Assembly (NCBI GenBank): GCA_045403215.1
Contig: JAXIOW010000144.1
Location: forward strand, 1-20,981
Reading direction: 5' to 3'
Length of the DNA stretch: 20,981 nt
DNA from: NS-12 sp045403215
GTDB taxonomy: Bacteria; Nitrospirota; Nitrospiria; Nitrospirales; NS-4
Below, one piece after another: positions 1 to 7,242 of the stretch. Both the position numbers and the translations under genes were made by a program. How positions within the stretch are numbered: position 1 is the stretch's first letter; each line of letters begins with the position of its first letter. The notes under the pieces are model-generated. The model had not been told where the DNA came from. It was given only the letters and a program-made list of their open reading frames with translations, and searched no databases.

Positions 1-249
1 ATCCAGGGCTCAGCCGCGGATCTCATCAAAGTGGCGATGATCAGCGTGAACAATGCGCTGCATCACGAGCTGCCGCACACGAAGATGATCCTCCAAGTCC
101 ATGACGAGCTGATCTTTGAGGTGACGGAGGGCGAGGTCGAAACGGTCCGCAAGATCGTAGTTGAGGAGATGGAACGGGTGGTGAGCCTGGCGGTGCCGCT
201 CAAGGTGGATGTCGGCGTCGGCCGGAACTGGCGGGAAGCCCATCCGTAA
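1..249 (+). CDS. polA: DNA polymerase I, C-terminal fragment
   Basis: This is the end of a family A DNA polymerase cut by the window edge: 82 codons and the TAA stop at 247-249. DNA polymerase I fills gaps during Okazaki-fragment maturation and excision repair. The fragment opens with IQGSAADLIK, the conserved palm-domain helix, and carries the motif C sequence QVHDEL at about fragment residues 35-40, where the Asp binds a catalytic metal. It ends with the usual VDVGVGRNWREAHP-like tail, so the C-terminus looks complete. Everything upstream, including the 5'-3' exonuclease and motif A, lies outside the window. A 57-nt gap separates it from the HEAT cluster. The family assignment is very secure. 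Confidence 0.95.
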   Translation: MQGSAADLIKVAMISVNNALHHELPHTKMILQVHDELIFEVTEGEVETVRKIVVEEMERVVSLAVPLKVDVGVGRNWREAHP

Positions 250-262
250 AGCTTTCGCGCTG

Positions 263-290
263 TTGACCTGTCTGAAAACCGTGTGCTAAC
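263..290 (+). promoter_or_regulatory. possible promoter of the HEAT-repeat cluster
   Basis: In the polA-HEAT gap a TTGACC -35-like box (263-268) is followed after 16 nt by GCTAAC (285-290), preceded by TG at 282-283 as in an extended -10. The -35 is good and the -10 is poor. If it is used, the leader would be about 10 nt. The five HEAT genes may instead be read through from polA. Confidence 0.3.
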
Positions 291-306
291 GTGAGCAATT
301 CAGCGT

Positions 307-1416
307 ATGAGTGATCGGGTGCTTGAGGAAATCGCGGCGCTCAAGGATGAGGACTGGGCCCTGCGCGAAGAGGCCGCCACGCTGCTGGGTGATTTCCGCG
401 ACCCGCGGGCGGTCGGCCCGCTCGTGGAGGTGCTTCACGACGAAGATCGCGCCGTGCGGGAGGCCGCAGCGGCGGCCTTGCGGAAGATCGGCCGGCCCGC
501 TGCTGCGGCGTTGCTCGCGGCCTTGCAGGACCCCAATGGCAACGTGCAGGAAGCGGCCGTGGCGATCCTCAAGGACCTGGCGACGCCCGAGGCGGTGGAG
601 CCGCTGATCGGCTGCCTGACCAGCAAGAATTGGATCGTGCGGATGCACGCCGCCAAGGCACTGGGCAACCTGGAGGACGAGCGGCCCGTCCGCCAGTTGG
701 TCCCGCTGCTCATGGATCCGGTCAAGGCGGTGCGGGTGGATGCAACGGACGCCCTGGCCAGGATCGGGCGACCGGCGCTGGCGACCCTGCTGGCGGCCTT
801 GCGGCATGAGGAGTGGATCTTGCGGTTGCACGCCTGCGAGGCACTGGGAAAAATCGGCGCCGAGGAAGCCGTCGGACCGCTGTGCGAGGTGATGCTCCAC
901 GATCGCGACATGGCAGTCCGGCAGGACGCGGCGAAGGCGCTCGGCAGCACCGGTCACCCGGCGGCGTTCGAAGCCCTGGCGAAGGCCGTCACGGATCTCT
1001 CGGTCAGACCCTATGCGGTGGACGCGTTGGGCAAGCTCCAGGACCCGCGGGCCGTCCCGATCTTGATCGAGGTGGTCGCCGGAAAGAACCGCCCGGCCAA
1101 CGCCCGCAGGGTTGCCGTCTGCGGGGACGAGTCCGGCGAACTGGACGTGGAAGAGATGGAAGTGCAGATCTTTGCCGTCGGCGGGCTGGCCGAGATCGGG
1201 GACGATCGTGCGATCGAGCCCCTCATCCGCGCCCTCAAGGACACCCGGCTCCGCGCCGCCGCCGCGTCCGCCCTGAGCAAGATGGGGCTCCGGATCGCGG
1301 CGCCGTTGCTGGCGGCGATGAAGACCGAGACCGATTCCAATATCCTGTTTCATGCGCGGGGGATCCTGTCCGCGGTCGGCTGGCGGCCCGCGCCCACGAT
1401 GAAAGAAGGCGTCTAA
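307..1416 (+). CDS. HEAT-repeat protein (EZ-HEAT/PBS-lyase type), first of five
   Basis: A 369-residue protein made of about 11 tandem HEAT repeats of about 31 residues, with the recurring pattern aLxDxxxxVRxxAaxALGxigdpRAVxpL. No catalytic domain, signal peptide or membrane segment is visible, so it should be a cytoplasmic solenoid that binds proteins. Repeats 1, 4 and 6 have Trp just before the VR/LR pair (DEDWALR, SKNWIVR, HEEWILR). A loop of about 25 residues at roughly 258-283, containing Cys272 and an acidic CGDESGELDVEE run, interrupts the third-last repeat. The protein ends GWRPAPTMKEGV, a tail shared with three neighbours. The ATG at 307 has only a weak ribosome-binding sequence. The next gene starts 2 nt after the stop. 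Such proteins are often labelled phycocyanobilin-lyase-like from the repeat alone, which is not evidence of lyase activity. Function unknown. Confidence 0.88.
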   Translation: MSDRVLEEIAALKDEDWALREEAATLLGDFRDPRAVGPLVEVLHDEDRAVREAAAAALRKIGRPAAAALLAALQDPNGNVQEAAVAILKDLATPEAVEPLIGCLTSKNWIVRMHAAKALGNLEDERPVRQLVPLLMDPVKAVRVDATDALARIGRPALATLLAALRHEEWILRLHACEALGKIGAEEAVGPLCEVMLHDRDMAVRQDAAKALGSTGHPAAFEALAKAVTDLSVRPYAVDALGKLQDPRAVPILIEVVAGKNRPANARRVAVCGDESGELDVEEMEVQIFAVGGLAEIGDDRAIEPLIRALKDTRLRAAAASALSKMGLRIAAPLLAAMKTETDSNILFHARGILSAVGWRPAPTMKEGV

Positions 1417-1418
1417 CC

Positions 1419-2729
1419 ATGGCGAACAAACTGGCGGACTGGCTGGAAGCGTTGACGGACCCGGACGATGCAACGCGGGAAGAGGCCGCGCAAGCCCTGA
1501 TCAAGCTGGCCGACCCCTCCGCGACGGATGCCTTGCTCGAGGCCTTGCAGGACGATTACTGGACCGTCCGCATGTATGCGGGCCACGCGCTGGCGAAGGT
1601 CGGCGGGCCGCGCATCATCGAGGCCCTGATCCCGATGTTGGGCGACGCCATTAAAGAGTGTCGGGACGGGGCCGTGGAAGACTTCGTGACGATCGGCACG
1701 CCGGCCGTCGAGCGCCTGATCGCAGCCCTGCGCGACGAGCGCTGGCGGGTCCGGGAAGGCGCGGCCAAGGCGCTGGGACTGCTCAAGGACAAGCGCGCTG
1801 TGGACCCGCTGATCGCCGTCTTGCGGGACCGGGACGGGTCCGTGCGCACCCTCGCGGCCGAGGCGATGGGGCGGATCGGCGATCCGAAGGCCATCAAGGG
1901 GCTAATGGCCCTGTTCAAGGATTCCTCCAAGCTGGTGCGGGTGGCCGCGACCATCGCGCTTACGCAGATCGGCGACGCGACCGTCGCGCCGCTGATGGAG
2001 GGCCTGAAGGATGAGAACTTCCAAGTGCGGCTACATTCGGTGCAGGCGCTGGGCGGGATCACGAGCGACTATCCCACCGGTCGGTCCTGGCTGCGCGATT
2101 CGAGGGCCGTCCCGAATCTGATCGTGCTGTTGAAAGACAAAGACCGCGCCGTGCGGGAGGACGCGGCCATCGCGCTGGGGATGATCGGCGATCCCAGCGC
2201 CGTGCCCGCCCTCGTTGAGGCGATGCAGGATGGCTCCGTCCGGGTGCGGGCAATCATGGCTTTGGGGATGATCGCGGACCCGCGCTCCGTCGAGCCCCTG
2301 ATCCAGGTCTTGGAAGGCGTCGGGATTAATCTCAAGGGGACGCCAATGCCGGGCTGCATCGTCAGTGAGGAGTGGTTCATCCGGGAGCAGGCGGCGCTGG
2401 CTTTGGGGCACATTAATGACCTCCGCAGCGTGCCGGCTCTGTGCCAGGCCTTAAAAGACACCCGGCTTCGCGAGAAGGCGTCGCAGGCGCTGATCGAGCT
2501 GGGGCCACAAGTGATCGACATGCTGGTGGATTTCATCAACGATCCCGAGGCGTCCAAGGTCGAGCAACTCAGCGAGAATGTCATGGCGTTTGCCACGAAC
2601 CGGCCTGCCGCGCACGCTTCTTTGCGTGCATTGGTGCTGGACATCCTCATGCAGCTCGGGTGGACGCCGCCCGAGGAAGGTCAGGAAGGCGCGGCCGGCA
2701 AGACGACCGCGGAAGGAGCCAAGAACTGA
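1419..2729 (+). CDS. HEAT-repeat protein, second of five
   Basis: A 436-residue, all-HEAT protein of about 12 repeats, the largest of the cluster. The start is placed at ATG 1419, two bases after the previous stop, with AAGG about 9 nt upstream inside the previous gene. The frame stays open far upstream, but only as a GC-rich shadow of the first HEAT gene. Its layout matches the first gene closely: Trp-marked repeats (DDYWTVR, DERWRVR), an extra loop in the third-last repeat (about residues 299-319, containing GTPMPGCIVSEEW), then a repeat with the same ALKDTRLR sequence, and the tail LGWTPP at 413-418 followed by a Gly/Glu/Lys-rich end. The two genes therefore look like diverged duplicates. 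No enzyme motif is visible. It is probably a cytoplasmic scaffold or binding protein, translationally coupled to its neighbour. Function unknown. Confidence 0.88.
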   Translation: MANKLADWLEALTDPDDATREEAAQALIKLADPSATDALLEALQDDYWTVRMYAGHALAKVGGPRIIEALIPMLGDAIKECRDGAVEDFVTIGTPAVERLIAALRDERWRVREGAAKALGLLKDKRAVDPLIAVLRDRDGSVRTLAAEAMGRIGDPKAIKGLMALFKDSSKLVRVAATIALTQIGDATVAPLMEGLKDENFQVRLHSVQALGGITSDYPTGRSWLRDSRAVPNLIVLLKDKDRAVREDAAIALGMIGDPSAVPALVEAMQDGSVRVRAIMALGMIADPRSVEPLIQVLEGVGINLKGTPMPGCIVSEEWFIREQAALALGHINDLRSVPALCQALKDTRLREKASQALIELGPQVIDMLVDFINDPEASKVEQLSENVMAFATNRPAAHASLRALVLDILMQLGWTPPEEGQEGAAGKTTAEGAKN

Positions 2730-2738
2730 CGGGCAGAT

Positions 2739-3911
2739 ATGGCCAAGCGAGATAAGACAGAGGACCTGGTCAGGGAGCTCATCCACGAGGAAGACTGGAA
2801 ACGGATGAACGCGACCGCCGAGCTCCTGAAGCGCGGACCGGAGGCCGTGCGGCACCTGCTCACGGCGCTGTCAGACGAGAACCCGCGCGTGCGGGCCGAA
2901 GTCGCGCTCATGCTGGGGCGGATCAAGGACCGGACTGCCGGCGTTCCCATTGTCAAGCTACTCTCTGATCCTGAACCGATTGTCCGAACGGCGGCCGCGG
3001 ACGCCCTGCAGCATGTGGCCGATGATGCGGCGCTGGCCGCGTTGGTCCGGCTGCTCGAAGAGCCGGAACATCGTGATACCGCTGCGGCGGTCCTGGGCCA
3101 CTTAAAAGATTCCGGTGCGCTGGAGCCGCTGGTCTCGATGTTCAAGAGCCAGGATCCGACCGCGCGTCGGATGGCGGCCGAGGTCTTGGAGCAACTGGCG
3201 GACCCCCGGAGCGCCGACGCCTGGATCGAAGCCATGGGCGATCCCGAGCTCCGCGTCATAGCCTCGCGGTCGCTGAAGCGCATCGCCGAGCTCCGCGAAC
3301 GGATCGAGGGCATCCTGAACGGCCTGCGGGATCTCGAGGACACAGTCGCCTTGGAGGAAGCGCGGGTTGGAGTCGTGATGAACCTGCTGGCGCTGGGGCG
3401 CCCGGCGGTTTCGGACCTCCTTGAGGCATTGGAGGACGAGCACTGGATGGTCCGTGAGGTAGCAGCGCAGGCCCTGGGGCTCATCGGGGATCTGCGGGCT
3501 GTCGAGCCCCTGCTCCGCAAGGCCAAGGCCGACTGCGACATGGGCGTTCGCGAGAGTTGCATCAAGGCGTCGGGCGAGTTTGGCGATGCGCGTGCGGTCG
3601 AGGTGCTGGTGGAGGCCGTCAATGTCCCGACGACGCGTCTGGCCGCGTCCGAGGGGCTGTCCAAGATCAAGGACGTGAGCGTGCTCCTGCCGCACATTGA
3701 GCTCATCAAGCGAATGAAGTCGGATCGGGACGGACTGGTGAGCTATCACGGCGGGTTGATCCTGGACAAGCTGGAAAAACTCATGAGCGAACAAGGCATC
3801 GAGAAGAAAGCAGAAACCGTGGAGCACGACGAGTGGGACGAGGTGGTGCCGGCTCCCGCGCCGCGGACGGCGGCGGACCCGGGCACGCCGAAGGGGGGCA
3901 TCACCGTATGA
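2739..3911 (+). CDS. HEAT-repeat protein, third of five (divergent member)
   Basis: A 390-residue protein of about 10 HEAT repeats (for example DEHWMVREVAAQALGLIGDLRAVEPL near residues 231-256). It is the most divergent member: the repeats are less regular, a helix-rich Arg/Glu segment (RIAELRERIEGILNGL and onward) sits near residues 183-210, and the C-terminal 40 residues or so form an acidic then Pro/Ala-rich tail (EHDEWDEVVPAPAPR) with no GWxP cap. It starts at ATG 2739, 9 nt after the preceding stop. A strong GGAAGGAG (2711-2718) lies unusually far upstream, about 20 nt. The stop overlaps the next start as ATGA (3908-3911), so expression of the third and fourth genes is coupled. No signal peptide, no catalytic motif. 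Function unknown. Confidence 0.86.
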   Translation: MAKRDKTEDLVRELIHEEDWKRMNATAELLKRGPEAVRHLLTALSDENPRVRAEVALMLGRIKDRTAGVPIVKLLSDPEPIVRTAAADALQHVADDAALAALVRLLEEPEHRDTAAAVLGHLKDSGALEPLVSMFKSQDPTARRMAAEVLEQLADPRSADAWIEAMGDPELRVIASRSLKRIAELRERIEGILNGLRDLEDTVALEEARVGVVMNLLALGRPAVSDLLEALEDEHWMVREVAAQALGLIGDLRAVEPLLRKAKADCDMGVRESCIKASGEFGDARAVEVLVEAVNVPTTRLAASEGLSKIKDVSVLLPHIELIKRMKSDRDGLVSYHGGLILDKLEKLMSEQGIEKKAETVEHDEWDEVVPAPAPRTAADPGTPKGGITV

Positions 3912-4672
3912 GCGGCGAGACGGATCGCCGCATTGAGCAACTGCTCGCGGCCTTGCGGGACGAGAACGAGGCCCTGCGGGACCATGCCGTGGCCAGCCTT
4001 GGACAGCTCGGGGCGGCGGCCATCGAGCGTCTCATCAATCTGTTCGCTGACGAAGACCGCGTGATCCGGGAAGCGGCTCGGCAAGCGGTGGTGCAGGTGG
4101 GCGCCGACGCGGTCCCTGCGCTCCTCGAAGCCCTGCGAGACGACGACTGGGCAGTGCGCGAGCAGGCGGCGGTGGCGCTGGGCTCGCTCAAGGATGAACG
4201 GGCCATCGAGCCGCTGATCGCTACCATCAAGGATCGAGACGGGGCGGTGCGGCAGGCGGCGGTCTTGGCCTTGGAGAAACTCCGCGATCCGCGGGCGGTG
4301 GACGGGCTGATCGAGGCCCTGCTCGACCAGACGGTGCGGGAAGAAGCCGCGCGCGCGCTCAAGAAGATTCCGGATCCCCGCGCCGTGGACGGACTGTTAC
4401 GAGGCCTGGCCAGCGGCAACTGGATCGTGAAACGCCATGCGGCTGAGGCTCTCGGGCTGATCGGAGACAAGCGGGCGCTGGACGGCTTGAGAGAGGCGCT
4501 GCGGGACGAGGACTGGTTGGTGCGGCGGAACGCGGCGGAGTCCCTGGCCCGTCTCGGCGACCGTCGAGCGGTCGAGGATCTCCTCCCCCTGCTCGAGGAT
4601 GAGAACGACATGGTTCGGGAAACGGCGGAGGGGGCGCTGTCGAGTCTGGGCTGGACCCCGCCGAACACGTAA
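3908..4672 (+). CDS. HEAT-repeat protein, fourth of five
   Basis: A 254-residue protein with 8 nearly ideal EZ-HEAT repeats and little else, which makes it the clearest view of the family repeat: LLEALRDDDWAVREQAAVAL then GSLKDERAIEPL. Trp appears at the turn position in three repeats (DDDWAVR, SGNWIVK, DEDWLVR). It ends LSSLGWTPPNT, the same GW-x-P cap as the first two proteins. The start is the ATG at 3908 in a 4-nt overlap with the third gene, with a G-rich run at about 3893-3899 as ribosome-binding site. The in-frame extension upstream is not protein-like. Predicted cytoplasmic solenoid. Partners cannot be read from sequence. Confidence 0.88.
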   Translation: MSGETDRRIEQLLAALRDENEALRDHAVASLGQLGAAAIERLINLFADEDRVIREAARQAVVQVGADAVPALLEALRDDDWAVREQAAVALGSLKDERAIEPLIATIKDRDGAVRQAAVLALEKLRDPRAVDGLIEALLDQTVREEAARALKKIPDPRAVDGLLRGLASGNWIVKRHAAEALGLIGDKRALDGLREALRDEDWLVRRNAAESLARLGDRRAVEDLLPLLEDENDMVRETAEGALSSLGWTPPNT

Positions 4673-4689
4673 GGCAAAGGAGAGTTCAA

Positions 4690-5406
4690 ATGGCTGACGA
4701 AGCGCCCAAATTGATCCAGATTGGCAAGGGCGGTCCGGAGATCAAGAAGGACGGGTTCAATCTCATTTCCGAAAAGGTGGTCAAGGTCGACGTCGAGAAC
4801 CGGACGCTGGAGATCGAGCTCCTGGCCTACGAAGGGAAGAACGTCATCCTGGAAGTCGGGGAGGATCTCGTCGAAGAGCTCAAGAAGATCAAGCCGGGCG
4901 ACGGGGTGACGGTCCGCGTGGTCGAGGAAGAGCCGGGCGGCACCCTGCACGGCGCGCCGACCAAGCGACGCATCGTCAAGGGCATCACGATCCGCTCTCG
5001 CGACGCCCAGAAGACCCGCGTGGAAGAGATGCTGGCTGCGCTCAACGAGAGTCACTGGCTCACCCGGAAGTACGCGGTGGAGGTCCTGGGCAACTTAGGC
5101 GATCCCCGCGCGGTGGGACCACTCATTGAAGCCTTGACCGACGAGGTGAACGATATCCGGCAGCGGGCCTACGAGTCCCTCATCAAGATCGGCGCCCCAA
5201 GCGTGCCGGCGGTGGCCAGCCTGCTGACGCACGAGGACGACGACCTCCGGCAGGTCGCCTCCGAGATCATCCGCAAGATCGGCAAACCGGCCGTCGAGCC
5301 CTTGACGGAGGTCATGCTCACGGCAGACGAGACACTCCAAGCGCGCATCCGTAAGCTGCTCGACCGGATGGGGTACAAGCCGAAGCCGAAGACCGAAGTG
5401 ATGTGA
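4690..5406 (+). CDS. HEAT-repeat protein with N-terminal beta-rich domain, fifth of five
   Basis: A 238-residue protein with two parts. Residues 1-105 or so are not HEAT: alternating strands (VVKVDVENRTLEIELLAYEGKNVILEVG) and a KPGDGVTVRVVEEE turn resemble a small beta-barrel or OB-like fold, ending in a basic segment (TKRRIVKGITIRSR). Residues 108-230 hold about four HEAT repeats (NESHWLTRKYAVEVLGNLGD is the first). It ends GYKPKPKTEVM, a Tyr version of the G-W-x-P cap. It has the best ribosome-binding site of the cluster (AAAGGAGAG, 4676-4684, 5 nt before ATG 4690), so it may be made in excess of the others. Its stop at 5404-5406 directly abuts the stop of the convergent ugd gene. The beta domain makes it the likeliest member to contact a nucleic acid or nucleotide ligand, which is inference only. 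Confidence 0.87.
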   Translation: MADEAPKLIQIGKGGPEIKKDGFNLISEKVVKVDVENRTLEIELLAYEGKNVILEVGEDLVEELKKIKPGDGVTVRVVEEEPGGTLHGAPTKRRIVKGITIRSRDAQKTRVEEMLAALNESHWLTRKYAVEVLGNLGDPRAVGPLIEALTDEVNDIRQRAYESLIKIGAPSVPAVASLLTHEDDDLRQVASEIIRKIGKPAVEPLTEVMLTADETLQARIRKLLDRMGYKPKPKTEVM

Positions 5407-6735
5407 CTACTGACCTTCCTTTGTGCGGGAGGCGGGTCGGCCGACCGACGTGTAGTGGAATCCGAGTGACGCCATGCGGGCCGGCTCGTACACGTTGCGG
5501 AGGTCCACAAAGACGGGCGCCTTGAGATTCCCTTTGATCCGCTCGAGCTCCAGGTTGCGCAACTGGTTCCACTCGGTCATGAGCACTACCGCGTCGGCGC
5601 CTGCGGCGGCGTCGTAGGCGTTCGCGCAGAGCGTGATGCCCGGGAGGAGCTTCCGCGCATCATCCATCCCGGCGGGGTCATAGGCGCGGATCGTCGCGCC
5701 TTCTTCCTGGAGTTTCGGGATGATCTCCAGCGACGGGGCGTCCCGAAGGTCGTTGGTGTTGGGCTTGAAGGTGAGCCCGAGCACCGCGATGCACTTGCCC
5801 GCCAAGGATCCTCCCATCGCGGCCTTAATCTTCTCCACCATGCGCGCCCGCTGCTTGACGTTGGCGCGGGTGGTCGCCTCGGCGATCTCCATGATGCAGC
5901 CCGCTTGCCGGCCGGTCTGGATCATCGCCGCGATGTCTTTGGGGAAACACGACCCGCCGTAGCCCGGCCCCGCGTGGAGGAACTTGGACCCGATGCGATG
6001 ATCGAGCCCCATGGCCTTGGCCACCACTTGCACGTCCGCTCCCACCCGCTCACAGAGATTCGCCACCTCGTTGATAAAGGACACCTTGGCGGCAAGGAAC
6101 GCGTTGGAGGCGTACTTGATCATCTCGGCGGTGGCGATGTCCGTGAAGACGAACGGAGTCTCGATCAAGTACAGGGGGCGGTACAGGTCGCGCATGATCG
6201 CCTCGGCTTGCGGGCTGTCAGTGCCGATGACCACGCGGTTGGGGCGCATGAAGTCTTCGATGGCCGAGCCTTCGCGGAGGAATTCCGGGTTCGAGACGAT
6301 GTCGAAGTGGGCGGGCCGGGGGCCGTGCTGTTCGATCAATTCGCGCAACCGCTGGCCAGTTCCCACCGGGACCGTCGATTTCGTGACGATCACTTTATAG
6401 CCGTTGAGATGGGCCGCGATGCCCCGCCCCACCTCTTCCACGAAGGAGAGGTCCGCGGACCCGTCCTCGCAGGAAGGAGTCCCGACCGCAATGAAAATCG
6501 CCAGGCCGGTTTCCACAGCCTGCCCGAGATCGGCAGTGAAGGTCAGCCGCCCTTCCGACAACCCTTTGCGGACCAGTTCGGCCAGTCCCGGTTCGTAAAG
6601 AGGGATCTCGCCCTTCTCCAGTTGGCCGATCCGGCGCTCGTCCTTGTCCATGCAGGTCACCTGAACCCCGAACTCGGCGAAACAGGCTCCTGTCGCCAAT
6701 CCCACGTAGCCAGTGCCAATGATGCTGATATTCAT
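5407..6735 (-). CDS. ugd: UDP-glucose 6-dehydrogenase
   Basis: Oxidises UDP-glucose to UDP-glucuronate with two NAD+, supplying uronic-acid sugars for capsule, exopolysaccharide or LPS. From the chosen start it has 442 residues, normal for the family. The N-terminal Rossmann motif GTGYVGL sits at 7-13, the TKSTVPVGT segment at 118-126, the NPEFLREGSA segment at 149-158, Lys207 in MIKYASNAFLA, and the catalytic Cys263 in GPGYGGSCFPKD. A second NAD-type domain follows (VLGLTFKPNTNDLRDAPS). ATG 6735 is preferred because family members begin at this MNIsIIGTGYVGL position. An in-frame GTG at 6774 with a G-rich sequence upstream would add 13 residues and cannot be excluded. It is transcribed towards the HEAT cluster with no gap between the stops, and divergently from the CBS gene. 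No other polysaccharide gene is in view. Confidence 0.95.
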   Translation of the reverse strand: MNISIIGTGYVGLATGACFAEFGVQVTCMDKDERRIGQLEKGEIPLYEPGLAELVRKGLSEGRLTFTADLGQAVETGLAIFIAVGTPSCEDGSADLSFVEEVGRGIAAHLNGYKVIVTKSTVPVGTGQRLRELIEQHGPRPAHFDIVSNPEFLREGSAIEDFMRPNRVVIGTDSPQAEAIMRDLYRPLYLIETPFVFTDIATAEMIKYASNAFLAAKVSFINEVANLCERVGADVQVVAKAMGLDHRIGSKFLHAGPGYGGSCFPKDIAAMIQTGRQAGCIMEIAEATTRANVKQRARMVEKIKAAMGGSLAGKCIAVLGLTFKPNTNDLRDAPSLEIIPKLQEEGATIRAYDPAGMDDARKLLPGITLCANAYDAAAGADAVVLMTEWNQLRNLELERIKGNLKAPVFVDLRNVYEPARMASLGFHYTSVGRPASRTKEGQ

Positions 6736-6789
6736 GCTCCCTACACCCGCTGGTATGTCGGCGGAGTATACCACAGAACCCCCTCGCTA

Positions 6790-6818
6790 TTGACTGTCCC
6801 GGGCCGCTTCTCTACAAT
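6790..6818 (+). promoter_or_regulatory. sigma70-type promoter of the CBS-domain gene
   Basis: TTGACT (6790-6795), a spacer of exactly 17 nt, and TACAAT (6813-6818), both 5/6 to consensus. Transcription should start near 6825, only about 4 nt before ATG 6829. The mRNA would then be essentially leaderless, unless translation starts at the internal ATGs at 6871/6874. Confidence 0.75.
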
Positions 6819-6828
6819 CGCGCACGCC

Positions 6829-7239
6829 ATGGCGATCGGGGGATCGGCCATTCAAAGACCGTTGGCGGTGATGATGAGCCGCCAGATCCTGAGCATCGTC
6901 CCCTCTGCGCCGGTCATCGAGGCCGCTCGGACCATGCGGGAGGCGAAGGTCGGGGCCCTGTTGGTCGTGGAGGCCGCGCGATTTGTCGGGATCGTCAGCG
7001 AAACCGATCTGGTCCGCAACGTGTTGGCGGTGGGGGGAGACGCCAACCAGATGCAGGTGTCGCAGGTGATGCACGCCCCGCTCATCACCATCGAGATCGA
7101 TCGCTCCGCTCACGAGGCCAGTGATTTGATGGCCGAGCGGGGCATCCGCCACTTGGCGGTCACGGAAGATGGCAAGATCGTCGGCATTCTTTCCGTCCGG
7201 GATTTGCTCCGGTATTTCAAGAACTGGGGGACATTGTAA
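6829..7239 (+). CDS. CBS-domain pair protein
   Basis: A 136-residue stand-alone Bateman module: two CBS domains at about residues 12-68 (ending GIVSETDLVRNVL) and 77-133 (ending GILSVRDLLRYF). Such pairs usually bind adenine nucleotides or S-adenosyl ligands and switch a partner's activity. No effector domain is attached, so the target is unknown. ATG 6829 is taken as start because it gives the first CBS domain its usual lead-in, but it has no ribosome-binding site. ATGs at 6871 and 6874, just before the MSRQIL core strand, are alternatives. The same frame is open far upstream through ugd, but that part is antisense to a certain gene and not credible. It has its own promoter and a hairpin terminator directly after the stop, so it is monocistronic. 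Confidence 0.88.
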   Translation: MAIGGSAIQRPLAVMMSRQILSIVPSAPVIEAARTMREAKVGALLVVEAARFVGIVSETDLVRNVLAVGGDANQMQVSQVMHAPLITIEIDRSAHEASDLMAERGIRHLAVTEDGKIVGILSVRDLLRYFKNWGTL

Positions 7240-7242
7240 GAC

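Noticed and set aside
291..314. GTG at 291 as an alternative start for the first HEAT gene
   Set aside because: It is out of frame with the HEAT protein and runs into TGA after seven codons.
813..1418. A 202-codon N-terminal extension of the second HEAT protein
   Set aside because: Overlaps the first HEAT gene in another frame and is Arg/Gly-rich without HEAT pattern. ATG 1419 fits the operon spacing and the repeat start.
286..1473. A 395-codon minus-strand open frame over the first HEAT gene
   Set aside because: Composition is a mirror of the HEAT repeats on the other strand and it has no independent start signal.
307..5406. Naming the HEAT proteins phycocyanobilin lyases
   Set aside because: The resemblance is limited to the EZ-HEAT repeat. 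There is no phycobiliprotein gene or other pigment context in the window.
5905..6828. A long N-terminal extension of the CBS protein through ugd
   Set aside because: Antisense to a certain ugd gene, and a near-consensus promoter at 6790-6818 lies between the extension and the CBS start.
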